From positions 186,001-250,000 of the forward strand of contig NZ_JACOPH010000003.1 in NCBI RefSeq assembly GCF_014287635.1: a stretch of 64,000 bases of DNA. The letters are read 5' to 3'. Made by a program: the position numbers and the translations under genes. Positions 9,563 to 18,052 of the stretch are shown here, in pieces (position 1 is the stretch's first letter; every line of letters starts with the position of its first letter). The notes under the pieces are model-generated. The model saw only the letters and a list, made by a program, of their open reading frames with translations, did no database searches and was not told the origin of the DNA. The DNA is from Roseburia zhanii. Its GTDB lineage: Bacteria > Bacillota > Clostridia > Lachnospirales > Lachnospiraceae.

Positions 9563-9924
9563 CCGGGATTAAGCGGCTGTCGCCGCGACAAAGCCGCAAG
9601 GTAAACACCCTTGTGAAAAAGGAGTGCTGCAACTGCGAGAATGGCAACTGTATTTTACTGGACGACGGGGACACTTGCGTATGCCCGCAGCTCATTTCCT
9701 ATTCCCTGCTCTGTAAGTGGTTTCGGATTGCCGTACTTCCTCTTGATAAGCTGCTCTATGCGGAACTCTATCAGACCGAGGACAGAAAGAAATGTACCGT
9801 GTGCGGCGCGTTCTTTGCGTCCACCTCTAACAGCGTCAAATACTGCCCGGACTGTCGGAAGCGGATTACCCGCAGACAGGCAGCCGAGCGCATGAGAAAA
9901 CGGCGCGCTCTTGTTACGCGGTAA
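9559..9924 (+). CDS. Cysteine-rich VLP domain protein
   Basis: A 121-residue protein with two Cys clusters. The N-terminal cluster is CCNCENGNC followed by CVCPQ. The C-terminal cluster is a zinc-ribbon-like CTVCGAFF with YCPDC, followed by a very basic tail (RRQAAERMRKRR). Between them is the IAVLPLDKLLYAELY stretch that gives the Cys-rich VLP family its name. This family is typical of Tn1549-like ICEs, just ahead of the mobilisation block. The pattern suggests zinc and nucleic-acid binding, but the function is unknown. It is the last gene of the + strand operon. Confidence 0.8.
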   Translation: MTGIKRLSPRQSRKVNTLVKKECCNCENGNCILLDDGDTCVCPQLISYSLLCKWFRIAVLPLDKLLYAELYQTEDRKKCTVCGAFFASTSNSVKYCPDCRKRITRRQAAERMRKRRALVTR

Positions 9925-9929
9925 GGGCG

Positions 9930-9953
9930 AAAAAAGCCTTGTTTTACAGGCTT
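9930..9953 (-). terminator. Rho-independent terminator, minus strand
   Basis: Stem AAGCCT/AGGCTT with an 8-base loop, followed on the minus strand by a run of T. It would end transcripts from the mobilisation block, placed beyond the + strand terminator so that the two converging operons overlap only briefly. Confidence 0.6.
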
Positions 9954-10046
9954 CTGACAACCGTTTCCTCATAGGGCAAGGGCTTTATACCTTTTCCCTT
10001 AAAAACGGCGTTCTACTGCGTAACATTTCAGAACTGCACCCATAAG

Positions 10047-10095
10047 AAAACCGGGGCGCGGATAGTCTTTACTGACTGTCTGCGTCCCGGTTTTT
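10047..10095 (+). terminator. Rho-independent terminator, plus strand
   Basis: A 20-pair stem (AAAACCGGGGCGCGGATAGTC against its partner, with three G-U wobbles) and a 6-base loop TTTACT, ending in TTTTT. The wobbles pair on the + strand RNA and are mismatches on the other strand. It therefore serves the + strand operon ending at 9924. Confidence 0.85.
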
Positions 10096-10101
10096 CCTTT
10101 G

Positions 10102-10470
10102 CTATTTTTCCATGTTGATTTGAGGGGTTGCGCCCTTATCTGTGGTAAGTAAACGGTATATCGTAAGGGGGATATACCATGCAGCCACGACGAGCCGCCA
10201 TATCAAAATGACCCCACCGATAATGCCGCCCAAAATGAAGTTGAGGGCAATGATACCCACCGTTCCGGCTATGTCATACCCATGCGGTACAAGCCATACG
10301 AACATACGGCGAATACCAAAGGGAATACCGCAGCACAGCCACACATAAAAGTAATTGGTCTGCCCGTCCTCTGTAAAGACGTTCTTAAACATGAAGAATA
10401 AAAACAATGCGATAACGGCGGGCAAAACGGTTCTCTTAAAAAAGTCTTTCCAAATTTCCCCGCGTGTCAT
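10102..10470 (-). CDS. Conserved ICE membrane protein (DUF6050-like)
   Basis: A 122-residue membrane protein with three to four hydrophobic segments: near residues 14-30 (VLPAVIALFLFFMF), 42-60, 66-95 (AGTVGIIALNFILGGIIGG) and 92-110. It matches by memory a small DUF6050-type family in Tn1549-like elements; the family name is tentative. AAAGGAG stands 8 bases before the ATG. It lies 4 bases downstream of the HTH gene and is co-transcribed with it on the minus strand. Confidence 0.65.
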   Translation of the reverse strand: MTRGEIWKDFFKRTVLPAVIALFLFFMFKNVFTEDGQTNYFYVWLCCGIPFGIRRMFVWLVPHGYDIAGTVGIIALNFILGGIIGGVILIWRLVVAAWYIPLTIYRLLTTDKGATPQINMEK

Positions 10471-10474
10471 GGTA

Positions 10475-10705
10475 TCACTCCTTTTCTATTGGGAATTGTG
10501 GGATAGCTTCTAACAGTTTCAGTATGAGCGTTTGCCGTAAATCGTCGTCGATTTCCTCTTTTACGCTTCCGTCCGGCTGACGCTTTTTTACCATTGCAAG
10601 GCGGTTGATTTCGTCACCGTAACAAGCAAGCACTTTTTCCAACGCCCATTTTTCGCTCACAACGGCGGCGCGTATCGTTTCATAGTCCGGCATTTCCTGT
10701 TCCAT
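10475..10705 (-). CDS. Conjugative-element helix-turn-helix protein (HTH_16-like)
   Basis: A 76-residue protein with the pattern of the small HTH family seen in conjugative transposons: MPDYETIRAAVVSEKWALEK, then INRLAMVKKRQPDG and DDDLRQTLILKLLEAI. A related pattern occurs in the protein at 20434. I chose the ATG at 10705 because AAAGGAAG lies 9 bases upstream; the frame is open to 10738 but without a suitable RBS. It is likely a regulator or sigma-like fragment controlling ICE genes; no target is visible. Confidence 0.7.
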   Translation of the reverse strand: MEQEMPDYETIRAAVVSEKWALEKVLACYGDEINRLAMVKKRQPDGSVKEEIDDDLRQTLILKLLEAIPQFPIEKE

Positions 10706-10797
10706 TCTCTGACACTTCCTTTGCTGAAAATGTATCACTTTGGTATGTAACTACTGTTTTTGATAGGAACTATTATATCATACAAGTATGAACAAAG

Positions 10798-12138
10798 CTA
10801 CTCCCCACGTTCTTTTCCTTTTTCCCGTTCCGGTTCTCTTGGCTGCCGTAAAATGCTGTCTATGTTCTGTTTGATAACGTCGTACTCTTTGACCTGTTTT
10901 TTCAGTCTGCCATAGTCGGCGTAAAGGGCTTCTTTCTGTTCCTGGAGCTTTTCATATTCCGATTGCAGCGCGGTGAGGTTCGGGAGCTTGGAAACGCCCG
11001 CCGCCTTTAATGCCTTTGCCGCTGCTTCATGCAAGATGATTTCGCGCTCATGGGCTGCCCGGTAACTGTCCTTATTTCTTGCTTTGCGGTATGCGTCATA
11101 GGCGGGTTTTGTCTTTTGGAACGTGGAAACATTCTTGATAAGCACCGCCATATCTGCAAGCCGTTTTTCCGCGCTCTTTAATGCGTCTGCCGCCTGTTCG
11201 CTCTCTGTCTGTATCTCTGCGATTTTTGCGGTCAAGTCGGTGTATTGTTCAATCTTGTGTTCCGTAATAAAATTCATGGTCTTAGCTGCCTGTTTCAGAT
11301 TGTGGATTTTCGCCCATTGTTCATAACCCCGGCTCTGCGCCGCCTTGATACTGTTTTCAATATCAATGAGCAGGGACACGCCGCGTTCTGTCTTGGGAGC
11401 TTTGGCGGTGCGGGTACGCTTGCCCTCTATCCGTTCCCGGATTGCTTCCTCTGTATAATCTGCGCCGAGGGTTTTCAAACGGGTAAACCGTTCCTGTCCC
11501 GGAACCAAACAGGACACATATTTTCCCCGTTTGATTGTGAAGCCTTCTGCCTGTAACCGCGCGAGCAATTCTTCAAAGTCGGACACTTGGGGGATAAGGG
11601 TATCGACGGCAAGTTTCAATTTTGCTTTGGCGGTTTTCTCTTTCTTATACACCGCATAATTCTTTCCCTTGCCGCCTTTCTCCGGCACAAGGACGGACAA
11701 GCCGTTTTCCCGGCACAGCCTGTCGCTGATGTTGCGTATTCCGTAATAGGTGCGCTTGTTGGAAACATACTTGTGGTAGTCTACAAAGTTTACCGCACAA
11801 AAAATGATGTGGTTATGGATATGCCCTTTATCTATGTGAGTGGTAAGGACGTATTCATATTGCCCCTTTGTTACCGCGTCGGCAAGCTGTTTTCCGATTT
11901 CATGGGCTTTCTCATAATCGACTTCCCCCGGCTCAAAAGATTGTATCAAATGGTGTGCGAGGTTGTTTCCTCTGTCAAGAGCTTGCGACAATGTAAATCC
12001 GAACTCAATATCTGCCGTTTCATAGCTGCACCCGAACGAGGACACCAGCATTTTCCCGTCCGTCTTGTCCGGGTTTTGGATATAGTCAAGGGCTTTTTTT
12101 AACGTGCTTTTAATAGGCTTAATCTTTGTAACCGCCAT
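10798..12138 (-). CDS. Relaxase, MOBP family (MobA/VirD2-like)
   Basis: The transfer relaxase, 446 residues. It nicks oriT and stays bound to the 5' end of the transferred strand. The N-terminal domain carries the three-His metal motif HIDKGHIHNH (His 101, 106, 108, 110). The candidate nucleophile Tyr is in the first 20 residues (ALDYIQNP). The C-terminal half (from about residue 290) is long, charged and helical, probably coiled coil, and ends very basic. The start overlaps the end of mobC by 40 bases, the usual arrangement, so the two proteins are made together. Confidence 0.92.
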   Translation of the reverse strand: MAVTKIKPIKSTLKKALDYIQNPDKTDGKMLVSSFGCSYETADIEFGFTLSQALDRGNNLAHHLIQSFEPGEVDYEKAHEIGKQLADAVTKGQYEYVLTTHIDKGHIHNHIIFCAVNFVDYHKYVSNKRTYYGIRNISDRLCRENGLSVLVPEKGGKGKNYAVYKKEKTAKAKLKLAVDTLIPQVSDFEELLARLQAEGFTIKRGKYVSCLVPGQERFTRLKTLGADYTEEAIRERIEGKRTRTAKAPKTERGVSLLIDIENSIKAAQSRGYEQWAKIHNLKQAAKTMNFITEHKIEQYTDLTAKIAEIQTESEQAADALKSAEKRLADMAVLIKNVSTFQKTKPAYDAYRKARNKDSYRAAHEREIILHEAAAKALKAAGVSKLPNLTALQSEYEKLQEQKEALYADYGRLKKQVKEYDVIKQNIDSILRQPREPEREKGKERGE

Positions 12139-12428
12139 ATCTCCGCAAGCACCTCCTTGATTTCTTCTATATCCTCTTGGTAGACGCTGCCCGTCGCATT
12201 GACGCGCTTTGCAATCTGATTGACATTGACCCCGATTTTCTGTATCTCCGCTGTCATAGCTTTTATGTCGGCATGGTCTATCTGAATGATATACCCGTCG
12301 ATTGCCATTTTCCGCAAGTAGGCTTCCATGTTCCGGGTAGGGACGAGCTGCATTTTCTGTTCAATGAACGCCCGTTCTTCCTCTGTTACTCTGAATTTAA
12401 TTTGTACTGTCCGTTTCCTGCCGTTCAT
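12099..12428 (-). CDS. mobC: MobC-like relaxosome accessory protein
   Basis: A 109-residue ribbon-helix-helix-type relaxosome protein. It starts MNGRKRTVQIKFRVTEEER, with a mobC-family C-terminal pattern (IGVNVNQIAKRVNATG). It binds near oriT and helps the relaxase melt or nick. The frame runs upstream to 12641, but that part is not coding: it reads through a hairpin element. The ATG at 12428 has AAAGGAG upstream and gives the family's usual length. Confidence 0.88.
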   Translation of the reverse strand: MNGRKRTVQIKFRVTEEERAFIEQKMQLVPTRNMEAYLRKMAIDGYIIQIDHADIKAMTAEIQKIGVNVNQIAKRVNATGSVYQEDIEEIKEVLAEIWRLQRLSLLKAR

Positions 12429-12451
12429 CGGCTCACACTCCTTTCCATTCC

Positions 12452-12550
12452 GAGGGTTTGGGACACTTCCCAACAAGCAATTTTCAACCGACGCGCCGCA
12501 GCGCAGGAGGGCGAAAATACGGAAAGGGTACCCCTTTCCTATGCTTGCTA
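12452..12550 (-). repeat. 99-bp hairpin element, copy B (possible oriT region or leader)
   Basis: On the minus strand this begins TAGCAAGCATAGGAA and ends in the TTGCTTGTTGGGAAGT and TCCCAAACCCTC pattern of copy A at 4267-4365. Its GGAAAGGG/CCCTTTCC stem has a 3-base loop, and the right end has TTGGGA/TCCCAA. It lies directly upstream of mobC and the relaxase, where the oriT of many MOBP elements is found. Function is inferred only. Confidence 0.65.
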
Positions 12551-12611
12551 AGAAACTTTCTCCCTTTATCCCTACTACATGGAAAATCTGATTTTGCCAA
12601 AGCAGGACAAA

Positions 12612-12640
12612 AGAAAAACGCCGCAAACTGCGACGTTTCA
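12612..12640 (-). terminator. Terminator of the XRE regulator gene
   Basis: Minus-strand stem AAACGTCGCA/TGCGGCGTTT (one G-U pair) with a 3-base loop, followed by TTCTTTT. It separates the XRE gene from the mobilisation genes downstream. Confidence 0.65.
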
Positions 12641-12672
12641 AACTGCTTTTTCTATGAAGAAACGAGGGAACT

Positions 12673-13032
12673 TTATTCCCCCGTTATTTCGTTGTTGGCT
12701 TCCTCAATCCCTTTTGCGGTAGCTGACAGGATTTTCAAATCCTTTTCGCTCATGCCGTTGAGCATGGTATCAAGCTGACGGCGGCGTGTGGACTTTTCCT
12801 GTTCCCGTTCCGGGAAAAAGAACTGGTCTACCGATACGTCAAGCAGGGTTACAAGCTCATACAAAATCTGCAAACTTGGGTGCTGCCCGCTGTTTTCAAT
12901 GGACGCGATATATCGCGGCGCAATGTTCAGCTTATCCGCTAACTGGTTGCGGGAAATTCCCTTTGCTTTTCTTGCCGCTTTGATAGCCTGTCCGAAAGCC
13001 TTAAAATCAAACTTTTCTTTGCTCTGCTTCAT
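12673..13032 (-). CDS. XRE-family transcriptional regulator
   Basis: An N-terminal Cro/CI-type helix-turn-helix (FGQAIKAARKAKGISRNQLADKL, then APRYIASIENSG) and a C-terminal tail of about 50 residues. It likely represses transfer or mobilisation genes, as such regulators do in related ICEs. The frame opens at a TTG (13047). I chose the ATG at 13032, which has the best-spaced, though weak, GGGTGA upstream; the ATG at 13038 is an alternative. It is the last backbone gene before the AT-rich cargo. Confidence 0.8.
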   Translation of the reverse strand: MKQSKEKFDFKAFGQAIKAARKAKGISRNQLADKLNIAPRYIASIENSGQHPSLQILYELVTLLDVSVDQFFFPEREQEKSTRRRQLDTMLNGMSEKDLKILSATAKGIEEANNEITGE

Positions 13033-13192
13033 AATCATTTCACCCAACTACATTGTATATTTCATCTCTCTTTCAAGATATGATTACACACATCATAGTA
13101 TGGATAGAAATAGAGCATATCATGTACTTGCTATTATTCGGTTATCCGAGTATAATTATATTGATAATGTTTGAAGAAAGGACGGTTACGAT

Positions 13193-13375
13193 ATGGAATA
13201 TATGTCTTGTCCCGAAGCAGCGGAAAAATGGGGTATTTCTGAACGGCGTGTGCAGATACTTTGTAAAGAAAATCGAATACCTGGTGTTTCAAAAATCGGT
13301 TATATGTGGTTGATACCCAAGAGCGCAGTAAAACCATTTGATAAAAGGATAAAAAGGAGTGTAGACAATGAATGA
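13193..13375 (+). CDS. Small helix-turn-helix DNA-binding protein (excisionase/MerR-like)
   Basis: A 60-residue winged-helix-type protein: MSCPEAAEKWGISERRVQIL followed by KENRIPGVSKIGYMWLIPKSAV. This is the pattern of small Xis/MerR-like HTH proteins that often precede cargo operons. It overlaps the response regulator start by 8 bases and is translated in an AT-rich context unlike the backbone. It may regulate the cargo; nothing points to recombination since a proper excisionase is at 21117. Confidence 0.75.
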   Translation: MEYMSCPEAAEKWGISERRVQILCKENRIPGVSKIGYMWLIPKSAVKPFDKRIKRSVDNE

Positions 13376-14066
13376 AAAAATTTTAGTTGTAGATGATGAA
13401 AAAGAGATAGCAGATTTACTTGAAGTTTATCTTAAAAACGATAATTATATAGTACACAAATATTACAATGGAATTGAAGCATTGGAATGTATTCAGAAAA
13501 CGGAAATTGATTTGGCGATATTGGACGTTATGCTTCCTGATATAGACGGATTCCGTATTTGCCAAAAAATTAGAGAAAATTATTATTTCCCTGTTATTAT
13601 GCTTACAGCTAAAATTGATAATGGCGATAAAATAATGGGGCTAACAATAGGTGCCGATGATTATATAACAAAACCTTTTAATCCCCTTGAAGTCATTGCA
13701 AGAGTGAAAACACAGTTAAGACGCTATCAGAAGTACAACAATCCAACAAAAAAGCAGTTTTTTCCAAAAAGTGAATATGACATTAGAGGATTGATTATCA
13801 ATAAGGACACGCATAAATGCTTTTTGTTCGGAAAAGAAATATCTTTAACTCCTATCGAGTTTTCAATCCTTTGGTATTTATGTGAACATCAAGGCAAAGT
13901 TGTTTCAACTGAGGAACTATTTGAAAATATCTGGAAAGAAAAATATTTAGATAATAACAACACCGTAATGGCACATATAGGGCGGCTTAGAGAAAAATTA
14001 AATGAACCCGCCAAAAATCCAAAATTTATCAAAACAGTTTGGGGGGTAGGTTATGAAATTGAATAA
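13368..14066 (+). CDS. OmpR-family response regulator, VanR-like
   Basis: A 232-residue response regulator. The receiver domain occupies residues 1-120, with the acidic pocket DDEKE and phospho-acceptor Asp53 in LAILDVMLPDIDG, then KPFNPLEV. The C-terminal winged helix (about 135-230) includes LTPIEFSILWYL and VMAHIGRLREKL. The overall pattern, with its VanS-like partner, is VanR-like. It overlaps the kinase gene by 14 bases. Its likely targets are the CGTAnGAAA boxes at 15136-15168, upstream of the transporter operon. Confidence 0.9.
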   Translation: MNEKILVVDDEKEIADLLEVYLKNDNYIVHKYYNGIEALECIQKTEIDLAILDVMLPDIDGFRICQKIRENYYFPVIMLTAKIDNGDKIMGLTIGADDYITKPFNPLEVIARVKTQLRRYQKYNNPTKKQFFPKSEYDIRGLIINKDTHKCFLFGKEISLTPIEFSILWYLCEHQGKVVSTEELFENIWKEKYLDNNNTVMAHIGRLREKLNEPAKNPKFIKTVWGVGYEIE

Positions 14067-15141
14067 AAATGAACAAAATTATCTGCTTACAATCCTGTTT
14101 AAAAGTTATATCTTACAGAGTGTAATTTGTTCGGGAATTATCTTAGTGTGTACGGTTTCGTTAGATATGGGACTTACTTGGGTACTGGATAGATATGTGG
14201 AACATTACTACCTGATATATAGGGGACTTTATGTTTATATGGTAGGGCTTATATTATGGGTAGTTTGCATTTTGTATTTGACTTATAAACTTTTGAAAAA
14301 GGTTGTTAATTATGTCTACGAGTTACAAGCTGCAACAGGAAAACTATTTGATAAATCAGTAGATTATATTGAACTCTCACCGGAACTAAGCGAAATTGCT
14401 ATCAACATAAATCGCTTAAAGCAAGAAGCAGAAAACAATGCGCGACTTGCACAGGAAAATGAACAGCGCAAGAATGATTTGATTATGTACCTTGCACATG
14501 ATTTGAAAACGCCGCTTTCTTCCGTCATTGGCTATCTAACACTACTGCATGATGATGAACAACAAATATCACAGGAGTTAAGAGAAAAGTATCTTTCTAT
14601 TTCTCTTGATAAAGCAGAACGTCTTGAAGATTTGATAAACGAGTTTTTTGAAATCACACGATTTAACTTATCTAACATAACATTACAATACAGCAACATA
14701 AATTTGACCCGTTTATTAGAACAACTTATCTATGAATTTAAGCCCATATTAAAGGAAAAAAATTTGAAATGTACTCTCAATAGTACAAGCGACATTATGC
14801 TACATTGCGACGCAAACAAAATACAACGTGTGTTCGATAATCTCTTGCGTAATGCGGTAATTTACAGTTATACAGATACAGAAGTTGCAATAACCACAGA
14901 ACTTCAAGAGAACACTATTGTAATTACTTTTGAAAATTTTGGGAATCCTATCGCAGAAGAAAAACTAAAACTAATATTTGAGCAGTTTTACCGAGTTGAC
15001 ACATCAAGAAATACTACAAGTGGTGGTGCCGGATTGGGACTTGCGATTGCGAAACATATTGTAGAACTACATAAGGGGACTATTGTTGCTCATAGTAAAG
15101 ACGAGTGTATAAAATTTATAGTTACACTTCCACTTTCGTAG
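14053..15141 (+). CDS. Sensor histidine kinase, VanS-like
   Basis: A 362-residue membrane kinase. Two membrane segments (about 15-37 and 58-80) frame a short extracellular loop, as in VanS. The H box is YLAHDLKTPLSSVIGYL with His149, the N box DANKIQRVFDNLLRNA, and the G box GGAGLGLAIAKHIVELHKG. The stretch QRKNDLIMYLAHDLKTPL and the following INEFFEITRFNL closely resemble VanA-type VanS as I remember it. No vanHAX or vanB genes follow. The ligand is not known; the family suggests glycopeptides or other cell-wall damage. The stop codon lies inside the candidate VanR box array. Confidence 0.9.
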   Translation: MKLNKNEQNYLLTILFKSYILQSVICSGIILVCTVSLDMGLTWVLDRYVEHYYLIYRGLYVYMVGLILWVVCILYLTYKLLKKVVNYVYELQAATGKLFDKSVDYIELSPELSEIAININRLKQEAENNARLAQENEQRKNDLIMYLAHDLKTPLSSVIGYLTLLHDDEQQISQELREKYLSISLDKAERLEDLINEFFEITRFNLSNITLQYSNINLTRLLEQLIYEFKPILKEKNLKCTLNSTSDIMLHCDANKIQRVFDNLLRNAVIYSYTDTEVAITTELQENTIVITFENFGNPIAEEKLKLIFEQFYRVDTSRNTTSGGAGLGLAIAKHIVELHKGTIVAHSKDECIKFIVTLPLS

Positions 15142-15168
15142 GAAAATCGTAAGAAATTCCGTAGCAAA
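15136..15168 (+). promoter_or_regulatory. Candidate VanR-type operator, three tandem boxes
   Basis: TCGTAGGAAAA at 15136, TCGTAAGAAAT at 15147 and a weaker CGTAGCAAA at 15160 stand 11-12 bp apart. The CGTAnGAAA core matches the VanR binding consensus as I recall it. The array overlaps the kinase stop codon and lies upstream of the adaptor gene. An extended -10 (TGATATAAT, 15216-15224) is downstream, without a good -35, as expected for an activated promoter. Confidence 0.6.
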
Positions 15169-15203
15169 AAAGAGGATTTTCTTGCGAACAATCATCAAAA
15201 TTA

Positions 15204-15252
15204 AGGCTTTTATTTTGATATAATTATTGTATCAAGGTGAAAGCCTTTTATC
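15204..15252 (+). other. Nested hairpin between kinase and transporter genes
   Basis: AAGGCTTT pairs with AAAGCCTT, and inside it TTGATA pairs with TATCAA; TTTTAT follows. It could be a leaky terminator after the kinase gene or an element of the leader of the transporter operon. It overlaps the candidate -10 at 15219. Confidence 0.5.
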
Positions 15253-15293
15253 TTTAAACGAAATATAATATACAATAACAAGGAGGTATGTTG

Positions 15294-16124
15294 GTGAAAT
15301 ACCAAAATCGAATTATGGCGTTACCTATGCTATGTATGATAATAATTGTGTTATCTGCCTGTTGTTTTGACGAGCAGAAAAATGAAACCAGTAACGTAAA
15401 TCCAAAAGTACAATCCGTTGAAACGGTATCCGTTACTCGCGGTAATCTTACTCCAACGGTATCTGCTCACACAACTATTATTCCGGCTTTGGATTTTGTT
15501 TTATGTTCTTCTGTTGAGGGTACTTTTGAAGCCTGTTCCTCAGCCGGCAACAAAATTACTGAGGGTGGTGTGATTGGGAAAGTATCTGAAGAAGAAATAA
15601 AATCCCCAGTTGACGCAACGATTCTTTCTATTATCTCATCTAATGAGAGTGTTCCCAAAAATTATCCCTTAGCAACAGCTAAGTACACAGGTTTTGCTCT
15701 CAATATTGAAGCTGAAAATTTTTTGAAAATATTGCCGGAAAATGCAGCATTAAAAGCAAAGTTTCAAGTAGTTGATGGTGTGGGACCTACGGAAGCGATT
15801 GCAGTTGTAGTACCAGTATCAGAAAATGCAGAAAGCACATTGCAATGTTTAATTGGAAAAGATATTGATGTAAAACCCGGACAAAGTGCTACCGTTGTCA
15901 TAACAGCCGAAACTAGAAAAGATGTGCTTTTGTTACCACTTTCAGTCATTGCGGGCAGACAAGGTAAGGGAATGGTAACCGTAATAAATGACGGAAAACA
16001 AATTCAAACAGAAGTTATGCTGGGTGCAACTGATGGTGCATATATAGAAATATTGTCGGGTGTAAATGAGGGCGATACAATTTCTTCTATTCCCCCAAAC
16101 CTTGACCCAAGGAGTAAGGAGTAA
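15294..16124 (+). CDS. Lipoprotein efflux adaptor (HlyD/MacA-like)
   Basis: A 276-residue lipoprotein with signal [13 protein letters not shown] (lipobox LSAC). The body follows the membrane fusion protein pattern: a first barrel strand near [16 protein letters not shown], a lipoyl-like half ([20 protein letters not shown], then VDATILSI), and a C-terminal barrel with [11 protein letters not shown] and [13 protein letters not shown]. There is no long coiled-coil hairpin, so it is shorter than MacA. I prefer the GTG at 15294 because AGGAGG at 15281-15286 is 7 bases upstream; the ATG at 15288 is too close. It would link the ABC permease to its substrate at the cell surface. Confidence 0.75.
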   Translation: MKYQNRIMALPMLCMIIIVLSACCFDEQKNETSNVNPKVQSVETVSVTRGNLTPTVSAHTTIIPALDFVLCSSVEGTFEACSSAGNKITEGGVIGKVSEEEIKSPVDATILSIISSNESVPKNYPLATAKYTGFALNIEAENFLKILPENAALKAKFQVVDGVGPTEAIAVVVPVSENAESTLQCLIGKDIDVKPGQSATVVITAETRKDVLLLPLSVIAGRQGKGMVTVINDGKQIQTEVMLGATDGAYIEILSGVNEGDTISSIPPNLDPRSKE

Positions 16125-16132
16125 TTTGTAAC

Positions 16133-16846
16133 ATGGAAAAAACGAATGGAGGAAATTTAATTCAAATAAAAAACTTGGTAGCGACTGTTAATTTGAATAA
16201 TGGTGATACCTTAGTAACTGTAAACAAAGCAAATATGGAACTAAAGCGAGGAAACAGCTATGCTATTGTAGGCAAATCGGGTTCAGGAAAAACAAGCCTT
16301 ATATCAATTATAGGTTTACTCAACCACTCATATCAAGGCGAATTTCTTTATAATGGTATGTCTGTTTCCACTTTAACAGATAGCCAGCTATCTATGCTTC
16401 GAGCAAGTAATATCGGTTTTGTTTTTCAAAACTATTCTTTAATTAAACATTTAAGAGTTTGGGAAAATATTGAGCTTCCTTTACTTTATTCCAAAAAGAA
16501 AATGAATACAAGACAGCGGAAAGAAGCAATACGAAATCTTTTGCAAAGTGTTGGATTAGAAGGAAAAGAAAATGATTATCCATCTAATTTATCAGGAGGC
16601 GAACAACAAAGAGTGGCGATTGCCCGCGCACTTGCAGTATCGCCGGAAGCCATTTTATGTGATGAACCTACTGGTGCTTTAGATAAAAAAACCGGAAAAC
16701 AAATTATGGACCTTTTACATCAAGTTGTGCTTAAAAATGGCATTATGCTTTTAATAGTAACTCATGACCTCGATATTGCAAAGACTTGTAATACAATTTT
16801 TGAAATGGACGGAGGGAGGCTTCAATGTGTTAAATATGATTCTTAA
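16133..16846 (+). CDS. ABC transporter ATP-binding protein (MacB/LolD-type)
   Basis: A 237-residue ATPase. Walker A is [11 protein letters not shown], the Q loop FVFQNYSLI, the signature [15 protein letters not shown], Walker [13 protein letters not shown], and the switch His in VTHDLD. These features belong to the MacB/LolD/FtsE class, which pairs with FtsX-fold permeases. It follows the adaptor by 8 bases and overlaps the permease start by 20 bases, so all three form one transporter unit. Confidence 0.93.
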   Translation: MEKTNGGNLIQIKNLVATVNLNNGDTLVTVNKANMELKRGNSYAIVGKSGSGKTSLISIIGLLNHSYQGEFLYNGMSVSTLTDSQLSMLRASNIGFVFQNYSLIKHLRVWENIELPLLYSKKKMNTRQRKEAIRNLLQSVGLEGKENDYPSNLSGGEQQRVAIARALAVSPEAILCDEPTGALDKKTGKQIMDLLHQVVLKNGIMLLIVTHDLDIAKTCNTIFEMDGGRLQCVKYDS

Positions 16847-18023
16847 AGACCTTCGTATTTCTCCTCTAAGAAATATCTTAACAGGTATATCGATGTTTGT
16901 AGGAATTATTGCAATGATTAGTTCTGTCTTGGTGGGAACGCTTGGTAAAGAATATTTGATTTCTGTCAATGCACAGATGTATGGATGGAGTCCTACATAT
17001 TCTTTTTCAATTACAGGATCAGATTTTCAAGATACCATTAAAATGGAGAATTTTTTTCGAGAAATTTACAATACTGATCATTTTGTGGCTGTTACCTTTT
17101 CCATGCTGGAAGAGATAACAGTTGCTCCAGTAGCGTCTGTCTCTTCTCTACAAGACATAAGTGACACTGTTTACAAAAAGACTGTACCCGTAGATGTTGT
17201 TTTTACTACAAGCACATATAACAAAATCTATAATTTGCCTATGTCATCAGGGGATTGGTTTGATTCTTCGGAAATAAATAAAACTCTGTGCATGGTAGTA
17301 AATAAAGCAGCACAGAATTATTTTGATACTTCATATGCTGTTGGAAATGTAGAAAGTAGTCTTTCATTAACACCATTTAATGTGGTAGGTACTGTGAATG
17401 ACGGGACAGATATACCAACTGTATATCTTGACGCCCATTCAATAGAACTACTTGTTCCGAATATGTGGAAAGTAAAAAATGCAACTGTTCATTGGCATTC
17501 AGAAGCGGGAATTACCATGAGACAGATGTATTCGTCATTACATGACATTTTAGAAGATACAATAGGAGGAAATTTGGATATCATAGGGAAAAGTGATATT
17601 GGAGATACTTATAATTCCGTACTTTCTGTACTTCAATTAGGACTTTTGGTAACATCATTTTTATTGTTATTTGTTTCTGTATTAGGACAAATTAACATAG
17701 GGTTATCATCCTTGGAACAACGTACTCACGAATTACTAATTAGACGGGCGATTGGCGCTTCTCGTGCGAATATTGTTACTTTAGTGTTAGGCGCACAATT
17801 AACTATATCAGTGTTTGTTTGTATTGTTTCAATCCTGATATCCTTTTTCTTGGTTCAAGGCATGGGGTTATTTCTGCCTGTGGATTCTCCCGTAGCGGCA
17901 CTGGAATATCCTATTCTTTCGGCAGTGGTAGCTGTTATAACATCCGTTGTTGTAGCGTTGCTTGGAGGACTATTGCCAGCGTTAAAAGCTGCAAAGCTTG
18001 AACCTGCATTGGCGCTTAGATAA
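16827..18023 (+). CDS. ABC transporter permease (MacB/FtsX-type)
   Basis: A 398-residue permease. One N-terminal membrane helix ([21 protein letters not shown]) is followed by a large extracellular domain of about 240 residues and then three C-terminal helices with the FtsX-fold signature ([18 protein letters not shown]; later [19 protein letters not shown]). This is the MacB layout rather than the ten-helix BceB layout. GTG at 16827 is preferred since GGAGGGAGG is 7 bases upstream; an ATG at 16836 is possible. It probably exports or extracts a peptide or lipid-linked compound. Confidence 0.88.
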   Translation: MLNMILKDLRISPLRNILTGISMFVGIIAMISSVLVGTLGKEYLISVNAQMYGWSPTYSFSITGSDFQDTIKMENFFREIYNTDHFVAVTFSMLEEITVAPVASVSSLQDISDTVYKKTVPVDVVFTTSTYNKIYNLPMSSGDWFDSSEINKTLCMVVNKAAQNYFDTSYAVGNVESSLSLTPFNVVGTVNDGTDIPTVYLDAHSIELLVPNMWKVKNATVHWHSEAGITMRQMYSSLHDILEDTIGGNLDIIGKSDIGDTYNSVLSVLQLGLLVTSFLLLFVSVLGQINIGLSSLEQRTHELLIRRAIGASRANIVTLVLGAQLTISVFVCIVSILISFFLVQGMGLFLPVDSPVAALEYPILSAVVAVITSVVVALLGGLLPALKAAKLEPALALR

Positions 18024-18052
18024 AATAAATTTTATAAAATTGGAGGAAAAAC

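Noticed and set aside
12429..12641. An N-terminal extension of MobC
   Set aside because: The frame reads through the 99-bp hairpin element; the ATG at 12428 has a proper RBS and gives normal MobC length.
16827..18023. BceAB-type bacitracin transporter permease
   Set aside because: The permease has one N-terminal and three C-terminal helices (MacB layout), not the ten helices of BceB.
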